Part shown: in pieces, positions 24,360 through 37,369 of the stretch
How the letters are laid out: each line of letters opens with the position of its first letter
Numbering within the stretch: the first letter of the stretch is position 1
Source: Agelaius tricolor
Taxonomy: Eukaryota > Chordata > Aves > Passeriformes > Icteridae
DNA: 64,000 nucleotides
Direction: 5' to 3'
NCBI GenBank assembly: GCA_023055355.1
Contig: JALJCS010000009.1
Span: 46,840,501-46,904,500 of the forward strand
Notes under the pieces: generated by a model
Database searches by the model: none
Seen by the model: only the letters and a program-made list of their open reading frames with translations
What the model was told of the DNA's origin: nothing
Translations under genes and position numbers: made by a program

Positions 24360-25785
24360 TCTTTGCCTCTGGGACTACATAGGTAAAATCTGTCTCTGAG
24401 GTTGAAATGCTGGTGATGGCCTGATTTCTTCAGCTCTACAAACAGGAGTCAGCAGTAAGTAGAATTTATCTTTTCACCTACATCTATGCCACAAATAAAA
24501 TGGGCTTCCTTCTGCACTACCTGATTGAAAGCGTACTGAAACGAATGGAAATCTGTCTATTGCTGACAACACCAACACCCTTTGTGGTGGATCTTGGGTC
24601 ATTTACTTTCCCTAAAATTGCAGTTCCTAAAAGTTAGCAATGAAGTAAAAACTTCATCTTCCTCTTTCTCATTTTCACTTACCATTCACCCTGGGAATTC
24701 CTACCACTACCTCACCCTGTAAGCCTGAAAATGTCACAGAAGTGAGCTTTAAAGCCATTAAAATCACAGAATAAAAAACCTTTTTCTTCCCTTCGTCCTA
24801 CTATTTTATAGCTTTTAACTCCTGGCAAGCTGAAATGCCCTCCAAATCGGGATGAAAAAGGCCATTTCTGGCCATGCAGTGATGGAGAGCCTCTTCACAG
24901 GTGCTGATCGACTTTCACCTCACAGCAGGAGGTTGGAAAGGTCTGAAAAGGGACCAAAGAGCTCCTTCAGACTGCAGGGTGTGATTCAGCTCCTCACAAG
25001 TCTTCTCATTACAGGTAGACTCACTTGGCCAGACATTTCCATCAGCTTTTTGGGCTGAAAGAACTAAAATTCATTTCAGCAGGGGAAAAAAACCCAAAAA
25101 ACAACCAAACAAAAAACATAAAAGAATAAATTCACTTGTGACAGATTGCTTGTCACTTGGTGGTCATGCAAACAATTGGAATATTAAGAATACAGGTGCT
25201 ACCATTTGTATTTTCTTAGTTTGTGAGATTTGCCTTAAATTTACATCACAGTGTCTCTACTAATGTAACTAAACCATAATTCTGTCTGTGGGAAACAAAA
25301 ACTGTCAATGCACTTATAAAACGTGCCTTACTGCACTTATCTCAGTCAACATTTATTCTGTGAGATGTAATCAGGATGTTAAATGTTTCTGGGAAGTTTG
25401 AGATGCCATATTTTGCCATCTGTTCTAATTATTTTTGAATAATTTGGCAGATCTTGCTTTTGTTGCTGAACAACTGAAGCAGATTTCAGCAGTCTGAATT
25501 GCATTTAAAAAAACCACAAAAAAGAGATGGTATTTAATTCAATACTTCCACATTAAAGGATCACATACCAGCAGGATGCAAGCAGAGGTCCAGAACATCC
25601 TGGATGGAGATAAAGTAGAATTAAGTCTTCACAATTCTCTGTGGGGTGACATAAAAGTGAGGGGAAAATAGGAGACATAGACAGGTTGTGTCATTATATT
25701 GTGCAGTATATTCTTCACTTCCTGGCTTATTTACCTGAAAGAACACTAAATGAATTTTTTTAATTACTCACCTCTTGATCAGAGC
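24360..25785. other. Gene-free DNA
   Basis: No coding, RNA or transposon feature recognised. An A/C-rich low-complexity segment lies at 25081-25125, almost free of T and G. Confidence 0.5.
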
Positions 25786-25789
25786 ATCT

Positions 25790-25945
25790 GACACCCTCAC
25801 CCAGACCCTCAAAAGGAGAGAATCATTATTGCCCTTTTTTAGATATGAGAAAAAAAACAGGAGGCAATAAATGACTTCCCTGGGGTCACACAGAACATCT
25901 GAGGGAAAGCTGAAAGCAGCACCCAGGGCTCTTCAGATCCAAACT
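25790..25945 (-). repeat. MIR-like CORE-SINE relic, minus strand
   Basis: Read in reverse, this segment keeps the order of the 3' half of MIR-type SINEs. The plus strand shows AGATATGAG, then a stretch equivalent to the gag-gca-ata-a-TGACTT spacer, then GGGGTCACACAG and CAGGGCTCTTCAGATCC. In MIR consensus terms these correspond to the reverse complement of the 'CTGTGTGACC..AAGTCA..CCTCATCTGT' region. MIRs are ancient in amniotes, and bird copies are strongly decayed, as here. An L2-type LINE 3' end, which shares this tail, is the main alternative. Confidence 0.55.
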
Positions 25946-26294
25946 GGAATGTCTGGAGTTATCATGGCATCTTTTTGGATCTGCAAATGGAGCTGCACTG
26001 TTCTAAGACATGGATAACCCACTGAAATGTTTGGTTACAAAGTCCTACTGCAGCACAAAGGCTAAATACACAATATTGGGCTACTGGAAAAAAAAATAAG
26101 GAGCAGGAAGACCCAATATGAACTGGTATTGAGTAGTGCACAGCAGATTGCCCAGTTATTTTTTTTTAAGATAACTCAGTCACTTCAATTTACCTCATCC
26201 AAAACCACTCTGATTTTGAAGGAGAAATACAGAACAAAAACAAAGCCCAAAACCCAGCTGGCATTTAAGAGCCATGAGCTCTGATGCAGTTTCT

Positions 26295-26425
26295 GACACT
26301 GCTGGGCACACGACCTTCAGCAGGTCCTTTCCCACCCTGCCTCATTTTCCCATCTGTGAAAGAGACCAGAAATTCCTCCCTCTGCTGTGAGAGCTGATGG
26401 ATATTTGCACAGCTTTCTGAATGTA
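26295..26425 (+). repeat. MIR/L2-like relic, plus strand
   Basis: The order of recognisable blocks matches the tail shared by MIR SINEs and L2 LINEs. It begins with a degenerate GTGACCTTGGGCAAGTC block (CACGACCTTCAGCAGGTCC). Next comes CTGCCTCATTTTCCCATCTG followed by TGAAAGA. A TCCCTCTGCTGTGAGAGC block and a GCACAGCTTTCTGAA block follow, the latter resembling GTAAAGCGCTTTGA. It lies 350 bp from the minus-strand relic at 25790-25945, in inverted orientation. Which of the two families it belongs to cannot be settled by eye. Confidence 0.6.
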
Positions 26426-26429
26426 ACAA

Positions 26430-28140
26430 AGGCTGGGAAGAGACAAAACATCATCTGAAGGCTGACCATGGCAGGGTTTTTGCTATGATGACTCCCACAT
26501 GTATTAAATTTTATAGAAACGGCAAACAGTGGTTTCAATAACAGCCCCAGTAAGGCTGCCCTGGCAATTTGTATAATGTGTACATAAATGTGCTTGGTTC
26601 CGTGCTTGAATCAGAGACAGAAAGGATGAGTGTACAAGGCTGCTGTGTTTGGGCTTTTTTTTTCCAGAGTGTGCCAGTGCTGGTTCATGATCAAATCAGT
26701 GCTTTCATCCCCCAGGCTTAGATCAGGCTCAGGTGCAATGTAGGCTTAGATCTCTCTGCTCAGCCTGCAGTACTGCCCTTACAGCCAGAGCACTCAGGAA
26801 ACAGAGGCCCAGGAAGGCTCCCTTTCCATCAGCTGGGGAAATAATAACACTTCATTATCTTCTGTACAGAGTGAACGTGCCCAAATGACTCAGGAATAGC
26901 AGCACTGCTATTTTTGTCACTGGAGCAATGTGTGGTGTGGGCAGGAGGGATGAGGCGCCCTCCCTTCCTGACTCTGCTCTGGCACCACTACTAGGGTTTG
27001 ACACCAAATTCCTCCTCAGAATTCCTCCTCCCTCTGCCAGATCACCAGATGATTTCCATTATTTCATTGCTACCACTGCAGGGATCAAGACTAACGAAAT
27101 CCTTTCTGATTTCAAACTTCAAGACAGTTTTTTTAGTATTTTCAAAGACTGCTCTTTATTTGGGGTGTACAATGTAAGGTCTGGCAGGGCCAATGAGTCA
27201 TTGTTAAAAGCAGAAGTACATGAGCAGGACGTTATTAACATGAGTTTCTGTGACATATTTCTCTAGGAAAACCAAAATCAGTCTGTGGTAAGCAAGACAC
27301 ACTACTCTCACTCATTATGATAGCATATGATAAAATACTGACTTCTAAATTGCAGTAACTTCTTTCAGCACCATAAAAATACATATACAAACAAGGTATT
27401 TCAGTGTAGGAGACCACATTTATATGACTTATGTAATTTTAAAAATTCAACTAATGTAGGTTTTTTTCATTTGTGCCAGTCTCAACAAAATGCTAAAAAA
27501 ACTCCCAACATTTGCTTGCAGTCTTTCACAGAGAAAATGGGAACAGTCCTACAATGTTCAATGGAAGCATTTTTAGAAACTTGTTTTTTGTGAAACACTC
27601 CAAATGAAAAAATTTGATTTTCTAATCAGCTGTAATGGTAATTGCAGTGCTAAAGCAGAATTCACTCCAGACACAAAGAACATGCAGAAACAAGCAGCAT
27701 ATTTGGATCAGTCAGTGGATAAAATTCAGAGCTGTGGTGTAAGCAAAAGCTTGTTAATTTTACTGAGAAAGGAAGCAGAAGATAGCATGGAAAGAGAGAC
27801 AAATAAATGAGAACTCAGAAGGGCATGGCAGATTGCCACTAAGAGAGGGAGTATAAATTCAAGTTTACATAAGGGCAAAAAAATGAATGAAGATCAAAAG
27901 GAAAAATTTCCCCAAGCTGTCTTAAAGGTGAGATACTGAAAAGTTTTTCTTGTTTTAACAAAAAAGAGCAACAATAACAGCAATTTTCCTCTAGGAAGCA
28001 CAAAACCAACCATTAACAAGATCTGGGGGAAAACAGGAAAGACTTGACGTATTTCTTGATTTAGAACCCCATAAACCAAAGAATAAAGAATGTAATTAGG
28101 ATAAGTCCACTCTTCAGACCTAATGCTTACTAAGATGTTT
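26430..28140. other. Gene-free DNA
   Basis: Nothing recognisable. A 112-codon open frame at 26928-27266 has no familiar features. Composition is GC-moderate up to about 27050 and AT-rich afterwards. Confidence 0.5.
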
Positions 28141-28145
28141 CTGCC

Positions 28146-28193
28146 AAGCAGAAGTGCCACCAAGTCCCTGCTTTAGAGATGATCAGAAAAACC
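28146..28193. repeat. Short shared element, copy 1
   Basis: This 48-bp segment is nearly identical to 30397-30443. About 44 of 47 aligned bases match, with one single-base gap. It contains TGCCACCAAGTCCCT and CTTTAGAGATGA. Similarity falls off sharply on both sides, though a weak TCTCCTTG/TCTCCTGTG match continues downstream. It is likely a fragment of an interspersed repeat that I cannot name, or a micro-duplication. Confidence 0.8.
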
Positions 28194-28199
28194 AAATAC

Positions 28200-30390
28200 A
28201 TCTCCTGTGCAAGTGGGCATAACCCTCACTATCTTCAGTTCAAATGACAGAGCTAAGATACAAAAAGAAATATAACTTACAGGAGAATCATGGGCTTGAG
28301 ATGGCAGCTAGGGAGGTGGCTGCAGCATCTGGGTCCTTTCCTGAGCCCCATGGAGGTCCCAGGGTGTGGGGGATTTCAGGCTCACCATGCACCTGTAGGT
28401 CCAAGCTTTAGCCCACAGCTTACAAATGACATTTTGTTCCTCTTCAATCTGTGTTCTATTGAAGCATCCACTCCCCCATGCCCAACAATCATTAAGCATG
28501 TTCACTTTGTCAGGCAGATCTAGATTTGATACGTTGAAAAATTGTGACATTTCCTGCCAAGTGTGGCAATTCCTGTTCCCATCAAGTGCAGCTAAGCTCC
28601 CATCATTCCTTTCCACTCAGAGGTTGGGAAGACACAACGTTTTTTGTTTTGCTTCCCATCCATCTCAGTAAGGAAATATTAGCAGCAAGACTGCTCCTTT
28701 GAGGTTAGAAGTCTATAGAGAACAGTCCTGTATCCTGCAGAGCAGTCAGGACATAACTTCAAACACAAATACCAGCTGTCTCTGAAATGCCTCCTTAACA
28801 TCAAGTCCATCAATGTTCAAATGCTTTAAAAGATTTTTATGTTTAGCAACTTGAAATCCAAGCCTTAACTAAAAATATTCTTATCTAGTCTTTATATCAT
28901 CAGGGAATACTCAGCTATGCATCCCTCTCTTCCTAAACCAGCAGCACTAAATCAATTGAATTTTCATCTCAGAGACATTTGAAAAATAGCATCAAGAAAA
29001 TATTAGAACACGAGATGGAAATGGATTCAAACTATTACATCATTACTTAAAAATAGGCCTACAGAGAAAGACTCAAAACCTCTAGCCTTGACTGTGGAAT
29101 AAACCCCAAGTAGGTCAATTTTTGTCTTTCAGATTCCAAGAATTATATGGCTGGAAAATTGTATCTAATAAAATGTATAACTCAGCTAATTAATATCGTT
29201 GCTCATAAATTCTCACAGAACTCACCCAGCAATCACAGTAAGTGCTGTAAGTGTAGGGTGAACAGTTCTTTCTATAAATCCATATCTGCCAAAGTGGGTT
29301 AAAATACATTTAAGTGAAAATTTTAACTGAGGAACTATTGCATCGTTTATATTAACACATGTAAAAATGTATTCCCAGAAGGACACTCTCACATTGCCTC
29401 ATCCCAGACTGTAAAGTTCTTTGCTGTGTTTATTTGCAGCAGGAAAACACAAAATGCCAACAGGAAATCCCACATCCAAAGGGGGAAAATTCATATTTAA
29501 CAGGGGAATTCTGCATCCTCAAATTACAGCTGAACGCAGTACTATGATACATTCTCCAAGAACCTATGTTTTTTCAAAGAGCTGAACAAAAATTCCTCAA
29601 ATAGAATATTGGAAGGCCTGAGACTGCTCAAAGTGTGTAGCACAGAAGATTAGGACCACTTGCTGCTGACATTGTACCAAGCACACAGGCATGAGAGCTG
29701 AAATTAGGCATGTCTTGGCCTGCTCAGATTAGCTATTTATTTATTTTTATTTTTTTATAGTTTATATTTGAAGACCTGTTTGAAATGGAGCTTGAGAAAG
29801 GATGCCTTTGTACAACCTTCAATAAAGAAATATCCACATCAGAGACAAAAATGTAATTGAGCTCCTTTCTAGTAATCTATACAAAGAGGCAGAGGTCTAA
29901 AGGCAAACACAGATCAAATGTCTTAGAAGTGCAAAATAACTGCAGACAAAAACAAAATCAAAAGAGACTACAAAGTTAGGTGAGCACAGAAGTGTAATAA
30001 AAATCTGCTATGAATGTATGGTTTATGAATAAAATAATGATTTATTAGAGCTTGAACACTTCTTTAGTTTTTTAAATAAGATTACATTGTGGTTTTCTCG
30101 GTCATCCACACTTTCCTAATCTCATGCTCTGGATGCTAAATGGATTCAAATATTAACTACCACATACAGCAGAAAAGTTCTCAAGTTCTTTGTGTTTTGA
30201 ACAACAGCCCAAGAAGGAGGGCTCTTAAATAAACCCACATTTTACTGATCGGGTTCAGAGAGAGAGTGTCTTGAAATTTCTGCGGAACACAAGAAAAATT
30301 TAGATTTAATATGTAGTTGAATACATTATAATAAGGAAAACAAAAATGCCCAGCTCCAGGAGAGAGATAAATCTGATCCCACACTCCATC
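28200..30390. other. Gene-free DNA
   Basis: Between the two copies of the short shared element. No gene, RNA gene or classifiable repeat was recognised. The stretch 28900-29300 is AT-rich without long runs. A T-rich low-complexity segment occurs at 29735-29765. Confidence 0.5.
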
Positions 30391-30396
30391 ACCACT

Positions 30397-30443
30397 AAGC
30401 AGAACTGCCACCAAGTCCCTCTTTAGAGATGACAAGAAAAACC
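30397..30443. repeat. Short shared element, copy 2
   Basis: Partner of 28146-28193, same orientation, 2.25 kb downstream. It lacks one G found in copy 1 after AAGTCCCT. The high identity over so short a span, against unrelated flanks, favours a fragment of a repeat family over chance. Confidence 0.8.
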
Positions 30444-30444
30444 T

Positions 30445-33090
30445 TCTCCTTGTTCAGATCAATCTGCAAACCCAGTTTGAGCCTTGCAACTGAACCAGGC
30501 ATGAAAAACTATGTGGGGACAGCTTCTGGTGGGAACTGAACTTGTTTAAAGATGTGACTTGGCTTAGCATGAGCATTTAATTTTGGGAAGGGTGCATACA
30601 GGTTGCAAGGGCTCAGTGTCTGTCCCTACGCTTGGATGAGCTTGTGACACAGGAGAAATGGAGTGAACAAGAGTGGTAGGCACTGGAACAATGGGTGGGA
30701 GCTTCCCCAAGCAAGCCTGAGCACCTCTGTGTCAGATTTATGCTCTCCAGAGGGCTGTAGCAAACACAGGGGCCCACAGCCAGCTCTTACTCCCACTAAT
30801 GACATTTTTAGAAGGTGAAGACCTCATTGAATCCATTGCTGTTGACCCACGGGGCTCCATCTTCTCTGTGCTGCTCAGTGAATTAGGCAGGCAAGTGCTA
30901 TTAATGAGAGAGGAGATGTGTATATCCAGTTTCTGACTCTCAGGGTTGCCAGCACACCCCATAATTTGAGAGAATTATGTCCTAAAGGCTATGCTATGAT
31001 AGGGAAATCACTCATGATGAAACAATGCTTGAGTGGTAGAAAAAGCTTTGTTCTAATGTTGAATGGATTCTTCTGACATGGACTTTCAGGCAAGTTTTGG
31101 ATGAAAATCTCACACTTGGAAATGCCTAATTTAAAATAAGATCTTATGTCTCAGCTGCTTTGGAATATATAAATGAGGAGGCCCATCCCTGTGAAGTGCC
31201 TGTCTCAATTCTTTTTGTCAGGAATGTGCTGTCCTAGTTAATAAAAAAAACCCCAAAACCTAAGACATAGACAGTTAGGGTTTTTTAAGTGATTATAACG
31301 ATTAAGAGTGGGATTTCTGTACTGCTTTTTGCAAGAAGAGGTGGGTACCCATAAAAACCCAAGTGACCTACCACCAATGCCATTATTTTAACTGACATCT
31401 GTGAGCATATTCTCTTAGGTTGCATCAAGACAGATGAGGGTCCTTTGTGCCCTTCTGACAGTGATGGCAATCATTAAAGATTTACCAGGGTCATTAAAGT
31501 GAGAAATAGCAGCAATGCAGAGTTGGATATCACCATCCCATGTGGATTCCACTGAAGTGCAAAGAAAGCCAGCACAGAACGAGCCGAGATCCTGCACTGT
31601 CACCTTAACCTCATCTTACAGAACAAAAAAAAAAAAGGGGGGGAAAAAAATTCACCAGTTTGTCTAAAACACATGAGAGAAGCACATTTCCCTTGTAGGG
31701 AGGCATTGCCACTAAAGGGCACAACATTTCCCTCCTTGTTAAAGCATTTGGCAGCCCAGCCAAGCTTGGGGACTCTTGCACAGCTCCTGCCTTCCTCTCA
31801 CTGCTCTTTCCTCTGAGCACAAACCAGATTTTTGCTGTTCATTATTGGCTGTTCAAATCCAATGTTGAACCAACATCCCACTATACCTTTGAAATTTAGT
31901 TCTTATGAAGGCACTGGGGCTATTTTTAGCAGAGATCAAAAGAATGCAAAGAAACAAACAGCTGCAGATTTAATCAGCTTTAACATGTTCACCTACAAGC
32001 CTGATGACTCAGAAGGCACACACCTTGTCAGAGCAGGTATATGTAAATCATTCTAAGGTAAAAATAATAAGGAAAATTTCTAAAATCGTTACTACACATG
32101 TGTTCCATTATTATAACACCTTGTGAAGTGACATCACAAAAATTGCTGGGAAAAAAAAAGGTACATGGGGCTTCTAACCTTGCTTTGATTCTGCTATTCA
32201 TTCTATCAAATGAAACAGGAAAGTGATCTCCTACGGAAATCAGTCACTGCTCTTGTTTTAATCCCCCCCTTTGATTTCCCTAGCAGCCCAGATTAAAGGT
32301 AGACCTTTCTCCTGGGTGTGATGTGGTGCCTGTGGGCAGAGCAGGCACACAAAGCCCTTTGTCTGCCAGGGCTGTGCTGAGCAACCAACCCTTGTCCCAG
32401 GGACAGTGCCAGGCTGCTCTGTGCTGCTGGAAAAATGTTCCCTGTCAGTCACCTGAAAAATGAAACAATTCACAGCACTGGGCAGGGGGAAAAAATAATC
32501 ATGGGTTAAAAATAAACACTGTGGAGATCGCTCTGGGTGTGCAAACACACGCTCATGCACAGCTACATTTGTGAAAAAAAGGAATAATACACACCAGCTC
32601 TGAATGCTCCACTTGAGCCAATTCCACATGAGCACACTCCTGCATTATGGATGTTGGGTTTGCTGAAGCTGTGGCACTCTGGAGCTCAAAGTCCCTTTCA
32701 AGATAACTTTTGCCAGTCATGCATATCCCAGTGAAAACAAAAAAAAACAAACCCAAACACTTCATGCTCCTATCTCCTCACACCTGATACATTGGTCCTT
32801 CAGAGTCAGACATAATTATCACATGATGCACAAGGCTGAACATGTTTTAAACATCTGTTTGACATGCTGCAATCAATCACAGAGCAGCTGATAGTGCTGA
32901 TAGTTGGTGCACAGTGGCAATGCCCCCCAGGCCTGTGCAGTGCTGAGATAAAATGCCTTCCTCAGGTCACTGGAGGCACTCACTTCACCTCCTGCCTCAT
33001 GATCCTTCCAAGGAGCATGTTATCTCGGGGTAACACATGTCTGCTGCTACCTGGCTCTTCAATTACTGTACACAAAATTCCAAATCAGAG
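30445..33090. other. Gene-free DNA
   Basis: No gene recognised. A polypurine segment A12-G7-A7 lies at 31625-31650. Minus-strand open frames of up to 125 codons at 32258-32635 carry no recognisable domain. Confidence 0.5.
31625..31650 (+). repeat. A12-G7-A7 polypurine tract
   Basis: Twelve A, seven G and seven A in a row. It is an uninterrupted 26-base purine strand, roughly mirror-symmetric about the G run, the type of sequence that can form triplex or slipped structures. No functional role can be read from it. Confidence 0.8.
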
Positions 33091-33094
33091 TAAT

Positions 33095-33280
33095 TGGCAT
33101 CTCGAGGCACTGCCGTGCGCTGCGGGGTCCTCCCGACGTAAGTGAGCGACTGATGCAGCAAACAGAACAACCTTGATAGAGATTTCTCCCCAAAACTGAT
33201 GGCATCTCAGGACTTTAAAGCAATACCTGATGAAGTAAACAATAGAAATATTGTAATTACATTTTAAGCCCAAAAGCTCA
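33095..33280 (+). promoter_or_regulatory. CpG cluster with donor-like word
   Basis: Seven CpGs occur within 46 bp (33103-33148), while the surrounding kilobases average only a few per kilobase. The cluster contains CTCGAG and a GGGGTCCTCCCGAC word. It ends in GTAAGTGAG at 33138, an excellent match to a vertebrate 5' splice site. The next 130 bp are AT-rich with TGTAATTAC. It may be a first or internal exon of an untranslated RNA, a small unmethylated regulatory element, or a constrained enhancer. No coding frame supports a protein exon. Confidence 0.3.
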
Positions 33281-33289
33281 CAATGGTTT

Positions 33290-36200
33290 GCAATTTGTTT
33301 TTAATATGTAATTCTTCTGTACAAAAGGTACACTAATACACTAAATACACTAATCAGGATCTCTCAAAATACTTGCTTTAGATCATTTCTTAGCCACAGT
33401 GCATGTCTCAATCATTCTTTGAGATAGCTTTGCACTTTATATAAAAAAACACACACATTCACACTGACTTGAGGTAGGGGAGACCCAGCCCTGAATTTCC
33501 AGCACACACAGGCACAAGTTTACACCTGAATATCTGATCTCTGGGGTTTGAACATCCAGAACACCCAGCATCTGCTAGAGACACCCAACTGGTTGTACTT
33601 TCCTTTTAGGAGAAACATGGTCTTGGAGTTGAGATGTGTTTCCTCCTAACCACACCCATTCTGACAAGCAATAGGATCCCTGATCAGTTGCTGTTATCCA
33701 TCACTCCAAAAAGAACTAAGGAGCAATTACCTCACTATCCATGTGCTTCCAAGTAGATCAGAGAAAAAAAATTTAGTAATTCAGTCACATCAGATTTCCA
33801 CTGATTTTTTTTAACACTCAAATATTGGGAAATATCCAGACACATTTATTTACTATAAATCAGGAACTTTGTGAGCAAATGAGGAACTTCACGGAAACAA
33901 AAGGCTTCATATAATCTCTGCAGTTCTGAACTACGGTTGCACCACCAGTTCTATTCTGACCCCAAGAGCAATTGCTCCTGACTTGTCATGGGATGAAAAT
34001 CTATCACTTGAATTGCTTAATATTTGGGATGGCAATCCATTATCCAGGATGCTTGATACACTGGACACCAGACAATATCTTACTACAGCTCACTAAAGGA
34101 AGATATAGAATAAAAAATGTAAAAAAATTAAATAAATAATAATCTAAAAGAATTTTTAAAAATATATTGAGCCACACAGAATCAATAAAGATGACTTATT
34201 GCAGTCCCTAACCAAAGAGCAGGTTCATTAACACCTAACCCTATCCTGAGAGATGTTTGTGCAATCCATTCTTTTACATAATCAAAACTGCCTTAGCGTA
34301 AATGAGGAACCAAGACACAGTAACATTTATAACTAAATAAAGGGACTAAAAGGTTAAAAAAGTAGCAACAACACCAATTAGCTCCTAAAAAGCAATAGTC
34401 ACTTTTTTTTTTTCCCTAGAATCATGTTATCTTCTAGAAGCACATGACTCCTTCTAATCAATTATTTATGAATACATGCAAGTGGAATTCTGATTTTGTT
34501 CCTACTTGGACAGAGTCTTTCAAGACCAACCAGGACTTCTCTAAAAATTGCTCTTCTCTTTAATCCTTCCCTCTTTTTTTTGTTGTTGATATCTCCATCT
34601 GTAATTAAAAGTAATTTATGAAGATACCCACGCCTACAAACTGGGATTTATTTAGTGTCTATCTACCTTTACAAGTCAAACTGCCTAGAAGGGAAAGATT
34701 TTTTTGACAACCAGGGTTGAGACAAACTAAAATGTCTGAATCAAAATTAAATTGGTTCCTCACAATTTCCTTGTGCAAACCGCTGTTTCTGAGACCCTCA
34801 AATCTATGCTGAAGGCATTTTAGGGGTTTTCCTTTGACCTACAGTCTGCCTGCCTGAACATCCCCACTGATCCCATGGCTCTGAGATGGTTTAAAAAGAC
34901 AATTACACTAATTTCTGAGGAACAGTTAAATTCCCTCTTAAAAGAAGGTAGTTATAATAAAGAGGCTGTTTGTAGAAGTGCACACACACAAAAACAAGCC
35001 AACCCACCCAACCAAGCCCAAACATACAAACAAAAAGCCATCAAACCCACAGCCTTTTCTCTCTTGGATGGATATTTTTCAGCTCTAAAAGGTGTTGCCA
35101 CAACTCTTACCCACCTGTGATTTTTCAGTGTCACTTTCCATTATGATCCTTCTCAGCTGCAAGAAAGGAGAAGAATTATGAGCTCTTTCACAAAGGATTT
35201 AGTTTGATTTTACTCAGGATGAGAAATTAAGGATGCCCTGACTGACAGCATGTGGTTTCTATTTCTGTTTATAAGCAGCCTTACAATAGTAGGTCAAAAG
35301 GATTAGAGGAAGGTCAGTGTAACTGTTTCTAGAGGAAACTAGGAATTGTAGGTTCCCTTCAATATTCTTGCTTTCCAAAGAAAGTGGAAATCTTTATGTG
35401 AGAGGGTTTTTCAAACACCTGCTCTTATTCACTTTTTCTTCAGCAATTGAAGTAAAGGAGAGAGTTGTGGGATTATTTACTTTTTTTCCCACTTTCATCT
35501 ACTACAAAATAAGCATTGTACATAGAGGAAAAAAGTTAATTTGCTGTCTGATATAGGCCCTGGATTTTTTTCATAACTACAAAGGACAGAAACAATAATA
35601 TCAGTACAACACACATACTATTTAAGGCATGGAGAAGCTATACTATCTCTGAGCAACATCACAATATCACAAAAGAGCTAAAAGTTCTCTGCAGTTCAGT
35701 GTTTTCATCTTCCAGCCTCACAACAGGGTGATCTTGCTGTTCAGCAGCACCATAGGTGGAAAAAAACTGCTCAAGTGGTTTAACATCAGTTATTGATTTA
35801 TTGACAACTTGCAAATAACTGCCAATATTTTGTCTGTCTATGCAGATCAACTCCAACAACAGAGCAGGTGAAACCAGTATTTTGGACAATTGAGAAATGT
35901 TAATTTGTGCTCACAAACATCCAGGCTTCGTGCTGGTCTGTCATTTTTTTTCAAGCTGAGGCCTTTTTCCAGTTTCCCTGCAATTCCCTGGATTTTGTTT
36001 AATTCAGGTGATGGTTGACTCCCTATTTAGCATGATGGGTGTTTGGTGTGAGTGGAGAAACTGCATCCTCTACAGAGCAGAGCAAATGGGGCCCATTTGA
36101 ATTTTCTGAATTGCACAGCTCACTCTATTAGGAGTTATTTCTCCTTCCAGAAAAAAAAAATTTAAAATACTGCAACGCTCCAGTTGCTTTTAATGGTTGA

Positions 36201-37340
36201 AAAATCACATTCCCCTGAGTGAGAAGATAAGCTGAGAGGATTTTTAATTAAAGCTCATTCTTCCTCATCTCTATCACAAAAATCTGGTTTGTGCTACAAG
36301 CCAATCATTGCCTGACACTCCAGATGTCTTGCAAGCCACCTGGGTGCTCTCTTTCATAAAAATCAAGGTTGCACATCCCAGACACCTCCTGAATTCAACT
36401 AAACAAACACATTTGTGCCAAAATGACATCGTTGCTCTGCTGCATGGAATGGATGCAGCTCATTTCAGAGTCATCCAGCCAAAGAACTGCTCCAGCTGGG
36501 AAGGGCTGAAGTTAGGGGTGCCCCCTGCAATGCCAAGCAGCAAAAATTTTTTTTCCCTAGAATCTGCTTCCAGCAGTCTTCAAAATATTCAAAATATCAG
36601 GCACACATCCTCTAGTTCTTGGCCCTGGGATGGTTTGACCCTGGAAGTACAGATTTGCAGAAGGAAGGGGTGAAATGATAGAGAAATCCCAGGGAAATTA
36701 AAGAAAATAATTAGTGGGAATGGGCTTTTCATGGATACATCACAGCAATTCAAACCTCCTAAAGAATCAGTGCTTGTCCAGGGACTTCACTGGAGTTGCT
36801 CAAGGCATGGAATTTACCCCAAGGGGTAGGAATATCACTGACCAGAACTAAACCAAAATTAACAACTGGCAGGTTGAAACCAGCACCAGATAATTAAGTC
36901 AATACTGACCCAACTCCAAAATTCTGCTTCCAAAGGCAGAGGTCCTCTGCTCCTCTGTGAAAGCTGCACTATCTTTTTTGTACAAATTCCATGGATGAAT
37001 TTGGCTGTGCTCACACTGTAGCAACAAAAAAAAAAAAAAGTGGGTAAAAGTCTTGAGAAAATCTAGAAATTCATTTACTGTTGCCCTCAATGGCAGTGTG
37101 TGCTTTGTAAATAACCTACTTATGTAGGGTTTTTACATGAAAAGAACTGAAGAAGCAAAAATAATATATAAAGAAACAGCTAAAGGCTAGAAAAAGTAGG
37201 TGTGTACTTAACCAGAATACTTAAATATGGTGAACTGAGCTCTTTTTATTTGCCTTTTCCTCAGTCTGTGTTTATATCATGGGATTTTTGGAGGTGAGGA
37301 AGGAACCAAGGTATTGGGAACACAATTTTCACTGCTTTTC
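33290..37340. other. Gene-free DNA
   Basis: AT-rich and without recognisable genes. A segment at 34979-35045 is A/C-rich and almost free of G and T (low complexity). An A14 run lies at 37026-37039. The 36308-36673 open frame of 121 codons has no familiar domain. Confidence 0.5.
34979..35045 (+). repeat. A/C-rich low-complexity tract
   Basis: Starts as a short CA microsatellite and continues as irregular CAAAC/CAACC units for about 65 bp. It is simple-sequence DNA of the kind that produces spurious Lys/Gln/Pro-rich open frames. Confidence 0.7.
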
Positions 37341-37369
37341 TCCCTCCCCCATTTTTAACCTATGTTTTG

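Noticed and set aside
36460..36530. GTCATCCAGCC-containing stretch, possibly CR1 tail
   Set aside because: The surrounding words do not follow the CR1 order and no ATTCTATGAT-type terminus is present.
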